From: Bradyrhizobium nanningense | GTDB taxonomy: Bacteria > Pseudomonadota > Alphaproteobacteria > Rhizobiales > Xanthobacteraceae | Direction: 5' to 3' | DNA: 64,000 bases | NCBI RefSeq assembly: GCF_004114535.1 | Contig: NZ_LBJC01000007.1 | Location: 434,001 to 498,000 of the forward strand | In this document: piece by piece, positions 1 through 8,424 of the stretch | Numbering within the stretch: position 1 is the stretch's first letter | Layout of the letters: every line of letters starts with the position of its first letter | Made by a program: the position numbers and the translations under genes | Notes under the pieces: generated by a model | The model's input: only the letters and a program-made list of their open reading frames with translations | What the model was told of the DNA's origin: nothing | Databases searched by the model: none

Positions 1-3
1 GGA

Positions 4-492
4 GTGAAGCGGCTGGCCGACGTAGAAAAGGTCATAGTCAAACGGCGGGACGCGCAACTCGTCCATTCTCACCTTCGCGACGTTGGTCGCCAGGGATATG
101 AGGGCTTGGGGCTCTGGGCGGGTCGGCAGAGCGGATCGTTATTTCAGGTCGATCGAGCGATCATACCGGCCCAGCGCCACATCCGCACCGCCGACGGCGT
201 GTGCGTCATCACTGGAGCTGAAGAACTCCACCGCATCAATGTCTGGCTGTACCGAAACGGCCTGACGTTGATCGCGCAGATCCACAGCCATCCAGGGCGC
301 GCCTATCACTCCAGTACCGATGACGAATTCGCGGTCGCCACCACGGTCGGTTGCTTCTCGTTGGTCGTGCCGGATTTCGGGACCGGACCGCTCGAGATCG
401 GTCGGTTCGCGTCGTATCGGCTGGATGCATCGGGGAGCTGGCGCGAAATCTCGGCCTCGCGCGCAGCCCAGACGATAGTGATCGAGGACTAG
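4..492 (+). CDS. JAMM/JAB metallopeptidase, BilC-like deubiquitinase
   Basis: The 162-residue protein carries a complete JAMM zinc-peptidase signature: Glu33, then His94-Ser-His96-Pro97, then a Ser103/Ser104-x-x-Asp106/107 element. This is the isopeptidase fold of eukaryotic and bacterial Ubl deconjugases. The stop lies two bases before the start of the E1-like gene, so the two are surely co-transcribed. A standalone JAMM protein of this size followed by an E1 of about 520 residues matches the BilC-BilD half of Bil (ISG15-like conjugation) operons; the Ubl and E2 genes would lie to the left, outside the window. The GTG at base 4 is the first possible start in view and the true start may be further left. 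The JAMM assignment is firm; the Bil label is an inference from order and size. Confidence 0.85.
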   Translation: MKRLADVEKVIVKRRDAQLVHSHLRDVGRQGYEGLGLWAGRQSGSLFQVDRAIIPAQRHIRTADGVCVITGAEELHRINVWLYRNGLTLIAQIHSHPGRAYHSSTDDEFAVATTVGCFSLVVPDFGTGPLEIGRFASYRLDASGSWREISASRAAQTIVIED

Positions 493-494
493 AG

Positions 495-2051
495 ATGGCC
501 TTCGCGAATTTCTTCGACCGCACGGTCACAGCCGCGTCGCAGGTGCTTTCGAACTTCAACCTCGACACCTACAAGGCCACGCTGTCCAGACATCAGATCG
601 GGTTGTGCTTCGACGAGTCGGCGGCGACGTCGCCCGAAGGACGCGCGACGTTGGAAATGTGCGTCAGGATCCTGGCGCGCCTCTATCCGGCGATCGTCAT
701 CGCCGGCGTCGGCAGCGAAGCGGAGGCTCTCGGAAAGGAACTGGCAGCGCTGGCCATCGCAATCAACGACCGCATAGATCTGTCCACCGACATCGCGCGG
801 TCGACGGTGGCGATCGTCGTCGGCGCGACGGACCCGGCCGACGACATGACCAAGATATTCGCCGGATCGGATGGCTGGCGCGCGCGTCTGTCCGCCGACG
901 CCCCGGTCGGATCGGGGCCGACCACGAACCCGTTCGGCGCAGGGGCCGCAGCCTGTTTCGCCACCGCGAACGTGTTTCGGTTCGTGTTTGCACCCCAGCT
1001 CGTGTGCGGCGATCTCGATCGCCAGATCGACGTCTCTCTGTTCGACTATCGGCAGGAGAGCGGACCGGGTCTACGGCTGCCGGATCATATCGATTTGGGA
1101 GAGGCATACGTGGCCGGCCTCGGCGCCATCGGACACGGCGCGATGTGGGCGCTCGGCCGCCTACCTGGTCTTGCTGGCACGCTGCACACCGTCGATCACG
1201 ATATGGTCGATCTGTCGAACCTGCAGCGCTACGTCATGGCCGTGCAGAAGGATGTCGGCACGCCGAAATCCAAGCTGGCTCGCAGGTTGCTGAAACGGGA
1301 GGGTCTACGCATCACTGCGCATCCCTTGAAATGGAGCGATTTCGTCGCCAGGCGCCGGGACCGAAGTTTCGAGCGGGTCGCGGTCGCGCTCGACAATGCT
1401 GCCGACCGCATCAGCCTCCAAGCGTCTTTGCCTCGTTGGATCGTCAATGCCTGGACCCAGGAGCTTGATCTCGGGATTTCGAGACACGGTTTTGATGACG
1501 GCAAGGCATGTCTTGCCTGCCTTTATCTGCCGTCCGGCATGGTCAAAAGCGAAGACGAACGGGTTGCCCAAGAGTTGAGATTGCCCGAAGCGAAGCAGGA
1601 AGTTCGCGAGCTTCTGCAGAAAAGTGAAGGTGTATCGGAGAACTTCGTGCAGCGGGTCGCGACTGCCTTCTCTGTTCCTTATGCCGAGTTGCAGCCGTTC
1701 GTTGGTCAGCCGCTACTCAATTTTTATCAAAAAGCGATCTGCGGTGGGATGATGATCGGTCTGACGGGCACCGGCAATGCTGGCACGGCTGTCGTTCCGA
1801 TGGCGTTTCAATCCGCGCTCGCCGGAGTAGGACTTGCAGCCGATTTGGTGAAGCACGCCGCAGGCTTGCCGATACCGCAATCGACCAGTACGCGAGTGAA
1901 TCTACTGCGGCCTCTGGCTCCTGTATTAGCCGATCCGCGTGCTCGCGACACCTCGGGCAGGTGCATCTGTTCCGATCAGGATTTTCTCGACGCATACAGG
2001 CGAAGATACGCCGTTGGCGGGACGGCTGGTCGGAACAGCCTGCTACGATAA
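495..2051 (+). CDS. E1-like (ThiF-fold) activating enzyme, BilD-like
   Basis: The 518-residue protein has about 200 N-terminal residues without an obvious motif, then a ThiF/E1 Rossmann domain: the glycine-rich nucleotide loop at about 205-212 (GLGAIG) and the DxDxVDxSNLxR element at about 232-246 that binds ATP-Mg and the Ubl tail. Cys338/Cys341 (CLAC) and a C-terminal RCIC pair near 489-491 are probable zinc ligands, as in other E1 enzymes. Bil E1 proteins are described as having an inactive adenylation-like N-terminal domain before the active one, which would suit the long N-terminus. The ATG at 495 follows a GAGG eight bases upstream; an earlier in-frame start would lie inside the JAMM gene. 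Function in anti-phage defence is inferred from family. Confidence 0.85.
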   Translation: MAFANFFDRTVTAASQVLSNFNLDTYKATLSRHQIGLCFDESAATSPEGRATLEMCVRILARLYPAIVIAGVGSEAEALGKELAALAIAINDRIDLSTDIARSTVAIVVGATDPADDMTKIFAGSDGWRARLSADAPVGSGPTTNPFGAGAAACFATANVFRFVFAPQLVCGDLDRQIDVSLFDYRQESGPGLRLPDHIDLGEAYVAGLGAIGHGAMWALGRLPGLAGTLHTVDHDMVDLSNLQRYVMAVQKDVGTPKSKLARRLLKREGLRITAHPLKWSDFVARRRDRSFERVAVALDNAADRISLQASLPRWIVNAWTQELDLGISRHGFDDGKACLACLYLPSGMVKSEDERVAQELRLPEAKQEVRELLQKSEGVSENFVQRVATAFSVPYAELQPFVGQPLLNFYQKAICGGMMIGLTGTGNAGTAVVPMAFQSALAGVGLAADLVKHAAGLPIPQSTSTRVNLLRPLAPVLADPRARDTSGRCICSDQDFLDAYRRRYAVGGTAGRNSLLR

Positions 2052-2302
2052 CTGGTCGCAGTGCTGCGATGGCCTGCATTGCGCTATCTGGACCCCGGCG
2101 GCCGCTACATGGACGAGGCGGAAGCCATCGCAAACGCGGTGGGAGCGAAGTCGCTCCGCAAGACGTGAGACGGTTCGGCCTTGCAGAACGACGAACCAAC
2201 GAGCCTCCAAGATTGTCGCGGCCATTCTGGTGTGCGCGAACGCGGCGGCCAGATCTTCCTCCGGGTTGACGCGTGCTTCGCCGGTGGATCCTTGCCAGCA
2301 AC

Positions 2303-2792
2303 CTAGCCAAAATCCCCCCGCCCGACGCTCTCCGCGGCCGCGAGCAAGGCTTCTCCTGCCCCCGCTCCAGGGCCTCGCGACCGTCAGGCCGTCAAGTTCA
2401 TCGTGGGGCTGTACGAGAAAACGGAAGATGGCCCAGGGACCGCCGAGCCGTTCCCGCAAGGCCGGCAACTCGGGATAGAGTTTTCCATCACGATTGAGTT
2501 GCCAAACTGGGAAGCGGAAGCCGCGTTTGGCGCCATCCAACCCGAGAAGTTGTCCGTTTTGTCGCTTGGCGTTGATCGTTACGCGCGTTGTGTGCAGCAA
2601 CTCGGCAAGTTCGTCGGCGCTGCGCATGTCTTTGCCAGACAGGATCTCCGCAGCCCTGATCCGACCGCGGTCCCGCGCTGCAGCCAAGGCCTGATCAAGC
2701 CCGAGGCTGCTTTCCTCAACGGATTCGAGCCCCCTAGCGCTGCCCTCCCGCCTTCCCTGGGGAAAACGGCAGATAAGTCCGTCGCACTGCAT
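2303..2792 (-). pseudogene. Xre/MbcA/ParS-like antitoxin relic, two frameshifts
   Basis: The first part reads as a coherent DNA-binding antitoxin-like protein: a segment SADELAELLHTTRVTINAKR (helix-turn-helix-like), then GAKRGFRFPVWQL and a conserved WAIFRFLVQ-like element. After the residues DELDGLT near 2381 the frame breaks. Shifting one frame gives REALERGQE, and a second shift gives ALLAAAESVGRGDFG followed by a TAG whose complement is at 2303-2305. The conceptual product therefore needs two single-base corrections. I recognise the pattern from memory as antitoxins near RES-type or similar toxins, but no toxin is visible beside it. The true start is unclear; 2792 is the longest open frame. 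Confidence 0.55.
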
Positions 2793-3107
2793 TTTCCGAC
2801 TCAGCCAAGGGGCGGTCTCTGGTCGGACGCATCATGCAGTTTAGCCGCATCATCAGTCCCGTGAGGGATTTGGAGGTTAGTAGCGCTAGTAGCCGCGGCT
2901 TCTCGTTCGTGATTAGCAACGAGAGCCAGGTCTCGGCCTTCATGGACGGCCCGGCTTTGTTGCCTCGTGGCGACCGCTCTATTTGAATAGGCCTGCCATC
3001 AAGCTGGGCGGCTCGCCCTTCGGGACGTTTGCTGAAGCCGAGAACGCCTGTAGGACCTTCCTGTTGCACTTAACGAGATGACGGTAATACGGCCATCCAG
3101 CGACCGT
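2793..3107. other. No gene recognised (intergenic, 315 bp)
   Basis: Short open frames exist on both strands but none has a plausible start, ribosome site or recognisable family. The segment looks like eroded sequence between two small genes. Confidence 0.5.
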
Positions 3108-3293
3108 CTAGCGGCGATGGCCGAGGCTGATCCCGAGTTTGAGCGCCTTCTGGCGCAGAGATCCTACGCTGCGTTTCATCAGCTTTGCGATTTTGGCGAC
3201 GGGGGTCTTAGCTTTCGAATGCGCACGCAGCTCTTTGATGTCTGCCTTGGTATATTCACGGCGCACTTTCTTCTTTTTGGTCTTTTTGGCCAT
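3108..3293 (-). CDS. Small Lys-rich helical protein
   Basis: The 61-residue protein starts with a very basic tail (MAKKTKKKKVRR) followed by a helix-turn-helix-like stretch in which ADIKELRAHSKAKTPVAKIA and LMKRSVGSLRQKALKLGI form probable helices. I associate similar small proteins with Bradyrhizobiaceae genomes, where their role is unknown; DNA or RNA binding is a guess from charge. Three consecutive possible starts occur (GTG, ATG, ATG); the last is chosen because GGAG then sits at a usable distance. Confidence 0.65.
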   Translation of the reverse strand: MAKKTKKKKVRREYTKADIKELRAHSKAKTPVAKIAKLMKRSVGSLRQKALKLGISLGHRR

Positions 3294-3590
3294 CATCACT
3301 CCGAATGGTTGGAGCGGTCTTCTAACACGGGCGGCTCGTTCTGCAACTCACCCTCCCCTTGCACTCGCCCTCCGATTGCGGGGAATTTTGACCTGCACAT
3401 GGGGGCAAACATGTCCATCAAATGGTGGCTACTTTTCTCAGCGCAATGATGATGCTTTCGTGCGCGGCGGTGAGCGGGCCGCGTGAGATTACGAGCCCGC
3501 CTTGACGATCGGACTATCGCCAAGGCTGATGACGTGCTCACTCTTGCTTCCGAGACAAGCAATCCTGGCGTTAGCTGTTCCGACGCCACA

Positions 3591-3992
3591 ATGACGTACA
3601 TGATCATCGTTAAAGTTTCTCATCCTGGCTCAATTGTTCGGCGACCAGAGGTCAACGCCTCCTACTTCCAATATTTCGGCATGGGCAGATTCAAACCAGC
3701 CAGCGGATTTTGGCGTTTGGTGCGCGACGCGAGCGATGCGTACGCGACTGGGATAGTGGTGCTGAACCCAGAATTTACCGACCAAAATACGAGATTCTGG
3801 GCGCTGCTAAAATCAGCGAAGTCCCGGTTCTCATATAGCACCAAAGCAGGAACGATCGCGACAAATGCCCTCGACTTGTCGCCCGCGATTGCACGCTTTC
3901 AAGAGGAGTGTTTCAAAATTTTCAAAGCCAACGCTCATCATAGGCTGCGAGAACCGACCCCCTGGATTGGCTGCGCCATTGATCTGAGTTAG
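3591..3992 (+). CDS. Hypothetical protein
   Basis: A 133-residue frame starting MTYMIIVKVSHPG. It has no motif I recognise, and its sequence is less GC-rich than the neighbours, which suggests recent acquisition or decay. The frame is open upstream to 3483 but that extension looks non-coding. Convincing ribosome-binding sequence is lacking. It could be a real small accessory protein or chance. Confidence 0.4.
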   Translation: MTYMIIVKVSHPGSIVRRPEVNASYFQYFGMGRFKPASGFWRLVRDASDAYATGIVVLNPEFTDQNTRFWALLKSAKSRFSYSTKAGTIATNALDLSPAIARFQEECFKIFKANAHHRLREPTPWIGCAIDLS

Positions 3993-4099
3993 CGCAACCC
4001 CTGCGATGAACCACATCGGCCGCCGTACCATTATCTGCATGCTCGTGCGGCTGGTGCTCGCGCTTTTGTGTATCACTATCCGAATTAAAGGGCGTGATC

Positions 4100-4273
4100 A
4101 TGAACGTGGAAAAGGAAACTCATTCACTTTCGGCCGAAACTCTTGCATACAGCATTCTTCAAAGCGTGCTTAGCTGTCTCGCTCGCAATCGAGGTTTGAA
4201 GAGCCAAATCGCCGAAGATCGCTTCCGGGCAGGCGTGCTCGGTCCCGATGGAAAGCCGAAGCACCTAGTCTAG
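4100..4273 (+). CDS. Small hypothetical protein (57 aa)
   Basis: A 57-codon frame from ATG 4100 to TAG 4271-4273, preceded by AAAGGG at good spacing. The product begins MNVEKETHSLSAETLAYSIL and is mostly helical with a charged C-terminus. It lies 34 bases before the zinc-ribbon gene on the same strand, so the two probably form a small operon. No family recognised. Confidence 0.5.
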   Translation: MNVEKETHSLSAETLAYSILQSVLSCLARNRGLKSQIAEDRFRAGVLGPDGKPKHLV

Positions 4274-4307
4274 TTCATCCTCTTGCCGTGCTAACCTTGG
4301 AGCAGTC

Positions 4308-4661
4308 ATGCCGCAAATCATTAATTCGAAGAGAATCGCCTTCACCGATTCAGGTTCAACGTCAGATCTGATCTGTCCGCGATGTGGGTCGGAATACCTT
4401 TGCCATATGGGCGCGGTCTTTTTCGATCGTAGAGAGGATGCTGAAACAACTGTCAAAATAACCGTCAGTGGCTCAGCTGTTGAGACTAGCATAGTGCCGT
4501 CTTCCGGCTCGGGAAATCCGAGCTCAAGGCGCCACGGAATGACAATTCAGTTCACCTGTGAGCAATGCAGCCGACCCGGTGATGTGCTCGATTTGAATAT
4601 TGCGCAACACAAGGGGGTTACCGAGATGACTTGGTCTTTCAGCCCTCGACCAGCGCATTGA
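4308..4661 (+). CDS. Zinc-ribbon hypothetical protein
   Basis: The 117-residue protein has CPRCG near residues 24-28 and CEQC in the second half, a four-cysteine arrangement typical of a zinc ribbon. The rest is beta-rich with no further recognised domain. Start ATG 4308 is preceded by GGAG. A role cannot be assigned; zinc-ribbon proteins of this size often bind nucleic acid or act as small accessory subunits. Confidence 0.6.
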   Translation: MPQIINSKRIAFTDSGSTSDLICPRCGSEYLCHMGAVFFDRREDAETTVKITVSGSAVETSIVPSSGSGNPSSRRHGMTIQFTCEQCSRPGDVLDLNIAQHKGVTEMTWSFSPRPAH

Positions 4662-4702
4662 ACGTAGTGAGCCGCCGGGCAGTCAGCCTTTGCTTGATCC
4701 CA

Positions 4703-5071
4703 CTAGAATGCGGGCCCCTTCCCTTCAAAATATCTCTTCATACGGGGCGCGATATGTTCGGTGTCGTGAATGCCCTGACAGATCTTGTCAAACAGCTTGT
4801 CTGAAACTGTTTCGTCTGCCCGATAGACCCACGCGCTGACACCCTTTGTCAGTGAGGCTGCGTGTGCAGCTCGACAAAGCTTGTAGACGACCCAGCTCTC
4901 CATCGTGATCCGGCGGTGTTCTCCAACCCCAATGACGCAGGCTGGGTCGTGAAACCGCCCCAACTGAACGCTCGAAACGCTAACGATCAGGTTTGCATCA
5001 TGCGGGCATGGATCGGTCAGAACAATCCATAGGTGCAGCCTATTCGGGTCACGAAGTGGCCCGGAAGGCAT
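4703..5071 (-). CDS. Putative toxin paired with Panacea antitoxin
   Basis: The 122-residue product (starting MPSGPLRDPNRLHLWIVLTD) directly follows and overlaps by 23 bases the Panacea-domain gene, the usual arrangement of Panacea toxin-antitoxin pairs. The N-terminal half is a beta-rich stretch with HLWIVLTDPC and the second half is helical. It resembles no toxin family I can name with certainty; the N-terminus is faintly like MazF/PemK-type barrels. A longer frame starts at 5119, but it would overlap the antitoxin by 71 bases. Toxin function is inferred from position. Confidence 0.55.
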   Translation of the reverse strand: MPSGPLRDPNRLHLWIVLTDPCPHDANLIVSVSSVQLGRFHDPACVIGVGEHRRITMESWVVYKLCRAAHAASLTKGVSAWVYRADETVSDKLFDKICQGIHDTEHIAPRMKRYFEGKGPAF

Positions 5072-5666
5072 CAACAGTGTCGCCTTCTTCAATGGCAGGA
5101 AGGGCATCGACGTTTGCAATGAGTTGATCGATATACCGCTCAGATTCGACCTGGGCCGCTAGTTGGGCACCATCACGCTTGCCCAGAAACTTAAAGATGC
5201 GCTCGAGCGGAATTGGTTCGGACGATCCTTTCGGATCCTCCCACTCCGGGCAATTGTTGTGGGTAAAATCCCTCACTTCAAAGGGATTCATTTTGCCGTA
5301 ACGCTCCCACGTGAGCGCCAGGATCTTCAGCTCCGCCCCTGACAACTCATCCAGCTCGGGAATCTTCAGTTCGCTATTCGCCAAACCGACGAAATGGCCC
5401 TCGCGATCCGTTACAAATTCGGCCCACTCGTCGCGATCATCCGAAAGACCATTGAGATAGTTGAGTGTAATTGAGTTAACCGGACCATGGTCCATGGAAA
5501 CGAATTTGTCCGCCAGTATTGGCGATTCAAACGTTTCAAGCGCCAAACGATCGGCCAGATAGATCAGCTTGACCAGCTTAAGGATGTTGATTTTGCCCCC
5601 TTGGGACTTCGCAAAGTAAGCAGCGACTTGAGCGGCCTTGCGAGCGTTGTACCAAACAGGAGTCAT
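5049..5666 (-). CDS. Panacea-domain antitoxin (SocA/GepA, DUF4065 family)
   Basis: The 205-residue protein has the Panacea/DUF4065 pattern: an N-terminal helical segment with KINILKLVKLIYLADR, then FVSMDHGPVNSITLNYLNG, where the D-H-G-P-V block is the family hallmark, then an acidic helical C-terminus. Panacea antitoxins neutralise diverse toxins, and SocA of Caulobacter delivers its toxin to ClpXP. The gene is first in a two-gene minus-strand operon with the overlapping putative toxin, consistent with antitoxin-first order. Confidence 0.8.
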   Translation of the reverse strand: MTPVWYNARKAAQVAAYFAKSQGGKINILKLVKLIYLADRLALETFESPILADKFVSMDHGPVNSITLNYLNGLSDDRDEWAEFVTDREGHFVGLANSELKIPELDELSGAELKILALTWERYGKMNPFEVRDFTHNNCPEWEDPKGSSEPIPLERIFKFLGKRDGAQLAAQVESERYIDQLIANVDALPAIEEGDTVDAFRATS

Positions 5667-5739
5667 TTCAGGCCTCCCACGGTGCGAGCAAGGGGGAACG
5701 AACTAGGAACCAACGAGCGCATTATACGGGTAGACGCGC

Positions 5740-6036
5740 CTACCGTGTCATTGGTTCGGCGTGGCCAGTCACTTCTTGGTAAACGAATGTGGTATATATG
5801 CCACATTTCAAAGGTACCAACCGACAATATTTTGGGTTGTCGTTCAACGCGATGGTCTGATCGCGACGACGTTGACCGTCTTCTCCGCTGGCGGACTGAC
5901 GCGCGAATAAGTAGTTCGACCCCTCGGGCTGCTTCTCGAGGATCCCCAGTGCGCCGTCGCTGAGGGGCACGACGTGGTCGCGTTTGCGGGCCCCCTTGCC
6001 CTTCAAACGGGCCGCAGGGACCGTCCAGGTGGTCAC
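5740..6036 (-). pseudogene. Tyrosine recombinase (integrase) fragment
   Basis: The translated fragment contains TTWTVPAARLKGKG followed by HVVPLSDGALGILE, the block that precedes the first catalytic histidine region in P4-type phage and ICE integrases. The N-terminal part and the catalytic C-terminal HxxR/Tyr region are absent or unrecognisable, and the tail is unrelated. It is a relic of a mobile element, in keeping with the tRNA fragment about 1 kb away. Confidence 0.6.
5786..5807. promoter_or_regulatory. Palindrome upstream of the Panacea operon
   Basis: A perfect 7-base inverted repeat (AATGTGG / CCACATT) with an 8-base AT-rich centre lies about 120 bases upstream of the antitoxin start. 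It could be an operator for autoregulation, but it overlaps the integrase relic and may be incidental. Confidence 0.25.
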
Positions 6037-6429
6037 TGCCCGGTCGACCTTGGTGTCAGCTCCAATCTTCGCGAATGGTTATCCGGGAATTTTTGGAGGT
6101 CCTAAGGTGATGCCGCGAGGCATTCCCCGCCTGGCTGCTGAAAAGGCTACTGGCCGCTTGTGCCGCCATCTCGCATTTCACGCTGGCCCACGCTCCGACT
6201 GCTTGCCCTGCCCAGCTATTCCCACCTGCCCGGCTGTGACTTCGGATTGCGACTTGGTCGCGAATAGATACGAAACGACCTTAGCTGTGATGGTTGGAAT
6301 CTGGGCCGAAGACTTCCAAAGCGCGCGAGTCACCTTATTAGCGAGTTCAAGGGAAACAATTCGGCACGGCGCGCCGCCGACTTCAGGCCCGGCAGGGCTT
6401 ACACCGCACAAGTCCGGCGGACCGTCTTT
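6037..6429. other. No gene recognised (about 390 bp)
   Basis: Continuation of the integrase relic is possible just right of 6036 (a few in-frame residues), after which no frame on either strand resembles a known protein. Confidence 0.4.
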
Positions 6430-6897
6430 CTATGCCGCTGATGACAAAGCCTCGGCTCCAACATATTCCTGTTCCTCGACAGGATCATAGTCCGGCAAGA
6501 GATCATAGCCGATGCTTTCGAACCGGCGACACAAGCTCGCAAGGAAGCGGATCTGACGCCGCTTGAGATGCGTCGCACCCCAGCGGTGCACTTTCTCAGC
6601 AAATTCCTGCTCGTGCTCCTGAAAGTCGAGCCGGCTGACATAGGCGATCGCGATCAATTCCGGAATCGAATAGCCGGCGTATTCCGTGAACGAGCTTGCG
6701 TAATGTTGAAGCCGCTTGAGCACGGCCCATTCTTTCTCGGTGTATGTATAATCGGGAGGCCGCCGCACCTCGTCGGTCAGCCAATCAAATTCCCAGTCAT
6801 TCCAGTCATTGTAGCGGTCGTGCAGTAGTGCTTTCGCGCTCGTGCGGAAATCGAGCACTTCCGCCAGTTCGCGTTGAGCCTTGGTAATCTTCGCCAT
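6430..6897 (-). CDS. Hypothetical helical protein (155 aa)
   Basis: Starts MAKITKAQRELAEVLDF with GGAGCAGG just upstream, so 6897 is preferred to the longer frame from 6960. The protein is acidic and mostly helical with clusters of aromatic residues (RYNDWNDWEFDWLTDEV) and a C-terminal RRQIRFLASLCRRFESIGYD stretch. No domain recognised. It stands alone between relics. Confidence 0.5.
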   Translation of the reverse strand: MAKITKAQRELAEVLDFRTSAKALLHDRYNDWNDWEFDWLTDEVRRPPDYTYTEKEWAVLKRLQHYASSFTEYAGYSIPELIAIAYVSRLDFQEHEQEFAEKVHRWGATHLKRRQIRFLASLCRRFESIGYDLLPDYDPVEEQEYVGAEALSSAA

Positions 6898-7077
6898 TGC
6901 CTGCTCCGGATTCGGAAGCAAACGCAACGCCAGTGCACAAGTACTGTATGAACAGTGCAAAACTAGCCGATTCGAGGGTTCCCCGACAAGCGCGATCGAT
7001 CCAATCCCCTGATTCGAGGAGATTTTTCAGAGTCAATGGAGCACAGGGCTTGCGAAAGCCTGATGCCAGGTCTCGCT

Positions 7078-7111
7078 AAGCGCGCGCTCTAACCAACTGA
7101 GCTACAAGCCC
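7078..7111 (-). pseudogene. 5' half of a tRNA-Ile(GAU) gene
   Basis: Read on the minus strand from 7111, 34 bases reproduce the start of alphaproteobacterial tRNA-Ile(GAU): acceptor GGGCTTG, D-arm with AGTTGGTTAGAGC and the 5' half of the anticodon stem. The match stops at the anticodon loop and no T-arm or acceptor 3' strand follows. Such half-genes are left when integration or deletion breaks inside a tRNA; here it suggests an old recombination point of the island. Confidence 0.6.
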
Positions 7112-7372
7112 CTGGGGATCCGGCGCAAAACCGCTGACAGCTTCGGGACCGAATGATGTTTGGAGCTGCCGTGGCGCGGCACTCGAAAGCTGACGCGTCA
7201 TCAATGTCGGCGCTCGTGCGACGCGACCAGTAGTGAGGGTAACGCGAGGTGGAAGAGCTCGTTCTCGGCATCACCAACGCACCGTGCGGGAGATCGATTA
7301 CCGCCACCGAACTTACCAGAGGTCTGACTTCAGGAAAGAGAAAACCATGGACCGTCCACGTCGCAACTTTTT
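7112..7372. other. No gene recognised (about 260 bp)
   Basis: Short frames on both strands without recognisable similarity. Confidence 0.4.
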
Positions 7373-7570
7373 TCACCGATGTGGAGCCAGAGCTGATTTT
7401 GAAGTTCGCCGATGTGCACGGTATTTCAGCTGCTCTTTCATTGCAGCCTTCATCTGCGCGCTGGTGCGGCGCAAGCGCTCGTCCTGGATTATGGCGTCGA
7501 TGACTACTGCAATGTGGGATCGCGCCTCTCCAAGCGGGGCGCGGCCAGATCTAATCGACTCAATCGCCAA
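7373..7570 (-). CDS. Possible small protein or gene fragment (65 aa)
   Basis: The minus-strand frame gives a clearly helical, codon-plausible peptide with AIESIRSGRAPLGEARSHIA then AQMKAAMKEQLKYRAHRR. The frame stays open upstream to about 7630 with no good start (TTG at 7570), which suits a truncated gene better than an intact one. No family recognised. Confidence 0.3.
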   Translation of the reverse strand: MAIESIRSGRAPLGEARSHIAVVIDAIIQDERLRRTSAQMKAAMKEQLKYRAHRRTSKSALAPHR

Positions 7571-7649
7571 TAGTTGTCCTGTACGCGTTTCCTGCGCATG
7601 TCCGAGAATGCGGGGTCTGAACTCTCAAAAGTTCCGCCTAGAAAATAGG

Positions 7650-7724
7650 AGCCCCGCCCTATGGAGATAAGGGCGGGGCTGCTCCCTGCCCCCGGTGGGG
7701 AGCCGCGCTGCCAGGAACAGCGCG
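7650..7724. other. Three abutting perfect hairpins
   Basis: Three inverted repeats sit end to end. The first pairs AGCCCCGCCCT (7650-7660) with 7670-7680 around a 9-base loop. The second pairs GCTCCC (7681-7686) with 7698-7703. The third pairs CGCGCTG (7704-7710) with 7718-7724 around a 7-base loop. The first is strong enough to terminate or block transcription, but no T-tract follows on either side. It could be a structured small RNA, a palindromic repeat or a multi-hairpin attachment site. Confidence 0.5.
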
Positions 7725-7816
7725 CTACGACGCAACGTTCGTTTCCCTCCGAGGCTGGCGTTCGGTGGGCTGCCAGAGACTCACGCGTGTACCGCTTTTT
7801 CGGTCCTCGGCGTCTC

Positions 7817-7918
7817 TTACGACGTTGCGCAACGCGATTTCAGAAGGTGCACAACCAGCTGTTTGAGACGAGCAATCTCGTGCTTGCAGTCCTCCAGGTT
7901 GAGCTGTTCGTCCGTCAT
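7817..7918 (-). CDS. Possible very small protein (33 aa)
   Basis: ATG 7918 to TAA 7817-7819 encodes a 33-residue peptide starting MTDEQLNLEDCKHEIARLKQ, with a leucine-spaced coiled-coil pattern. It follows the 7929-8243 frame on the same strand. The ribosome site is weak. Real or remnant cannot be decided. Confidence 0.25.
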   Translation of the reverse strand: MTDEQLNLEDCKHEIARLKQLVVHLLKSRCATS

Positions 7919-7928
7919 CACCGATACT

Positions 7929-8243
7929 TCATGACGATTTTGCGTTGTCGTCATGGTTCATGTCGAGCCTTTTCCGATCAAGTGAGCGCGAACGAAAAAT
8001 TTCCTTGTCCCACTCTCGCCAACCTAATAGCCAAATCGAGGGCGGAGCGCCGACAAAGACAGCACGGAACGTACGAACGGTCCCGTTCCTCGCCCGAGCG
8101 CGTTGCTCCGGCCACAGATAGGAACGTTCTAAAAGATCCTTCCGCTCGGCCATGACTTTTTTGCTTTGCGCAGCAACCGCATCGCATGCTTCCCATTGAA
8201 GCTTGGAATCACGCTGTGCTAGCGCCGAGATCGCCACCTGCAC
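7929..8243 (-). CDS. Possible hypothetical protein, perhaps frameshifted
   Basis: The first 40 residues (starting MQVAISALAQRDSKLQWEAC) look like a genuine helical protein; the later part is Arg-rich and less convincing, suggesting a frame change near residue 45. No family recognised. Confidence 0.3.
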   Translation of the reverse strand: MQVAISALAQRDSKLQWEACDAVAAQSKKVMAERKDLLERSYLWPEQRARARNGTVRTFRAVFVGAPPSIWLLGWREWDKEIFRSRSLDRKRLDMNHDDNAKSS

Positions 8244-8424
8244 CAGATTGCGGCAAACGTAACTGGACCGACGAGAGCTTCACCACGACCTTGAAGAGCC
8301 GCCCGCATTTGTCCGTTGCGTACAGAGTTTTCGCGTCACAACAAACGGAAAGTCGAATGCGATTCTGACGGCTTTAACAAATTGCCGGTAAATCCTGCGC
8401 ATTAACCTTAGAAGGGCACGTACC

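Noticed and set aside
4..2051. CBASS type II (cap2/cap3) as identity of the left-edge genes
   Set aside because: Cap2 is an E1-E2 fusion and no nucleotidyltransferase is visible; separate JAMM and E1 fit a Bil-type operon better, although the left neighbours are out of view.
2734..3069. Minus-strand ORF of 111 aa
   Set aside because: No start signal or recognised family, and it overlaps the antitoxin relic; more likely chance or debris.
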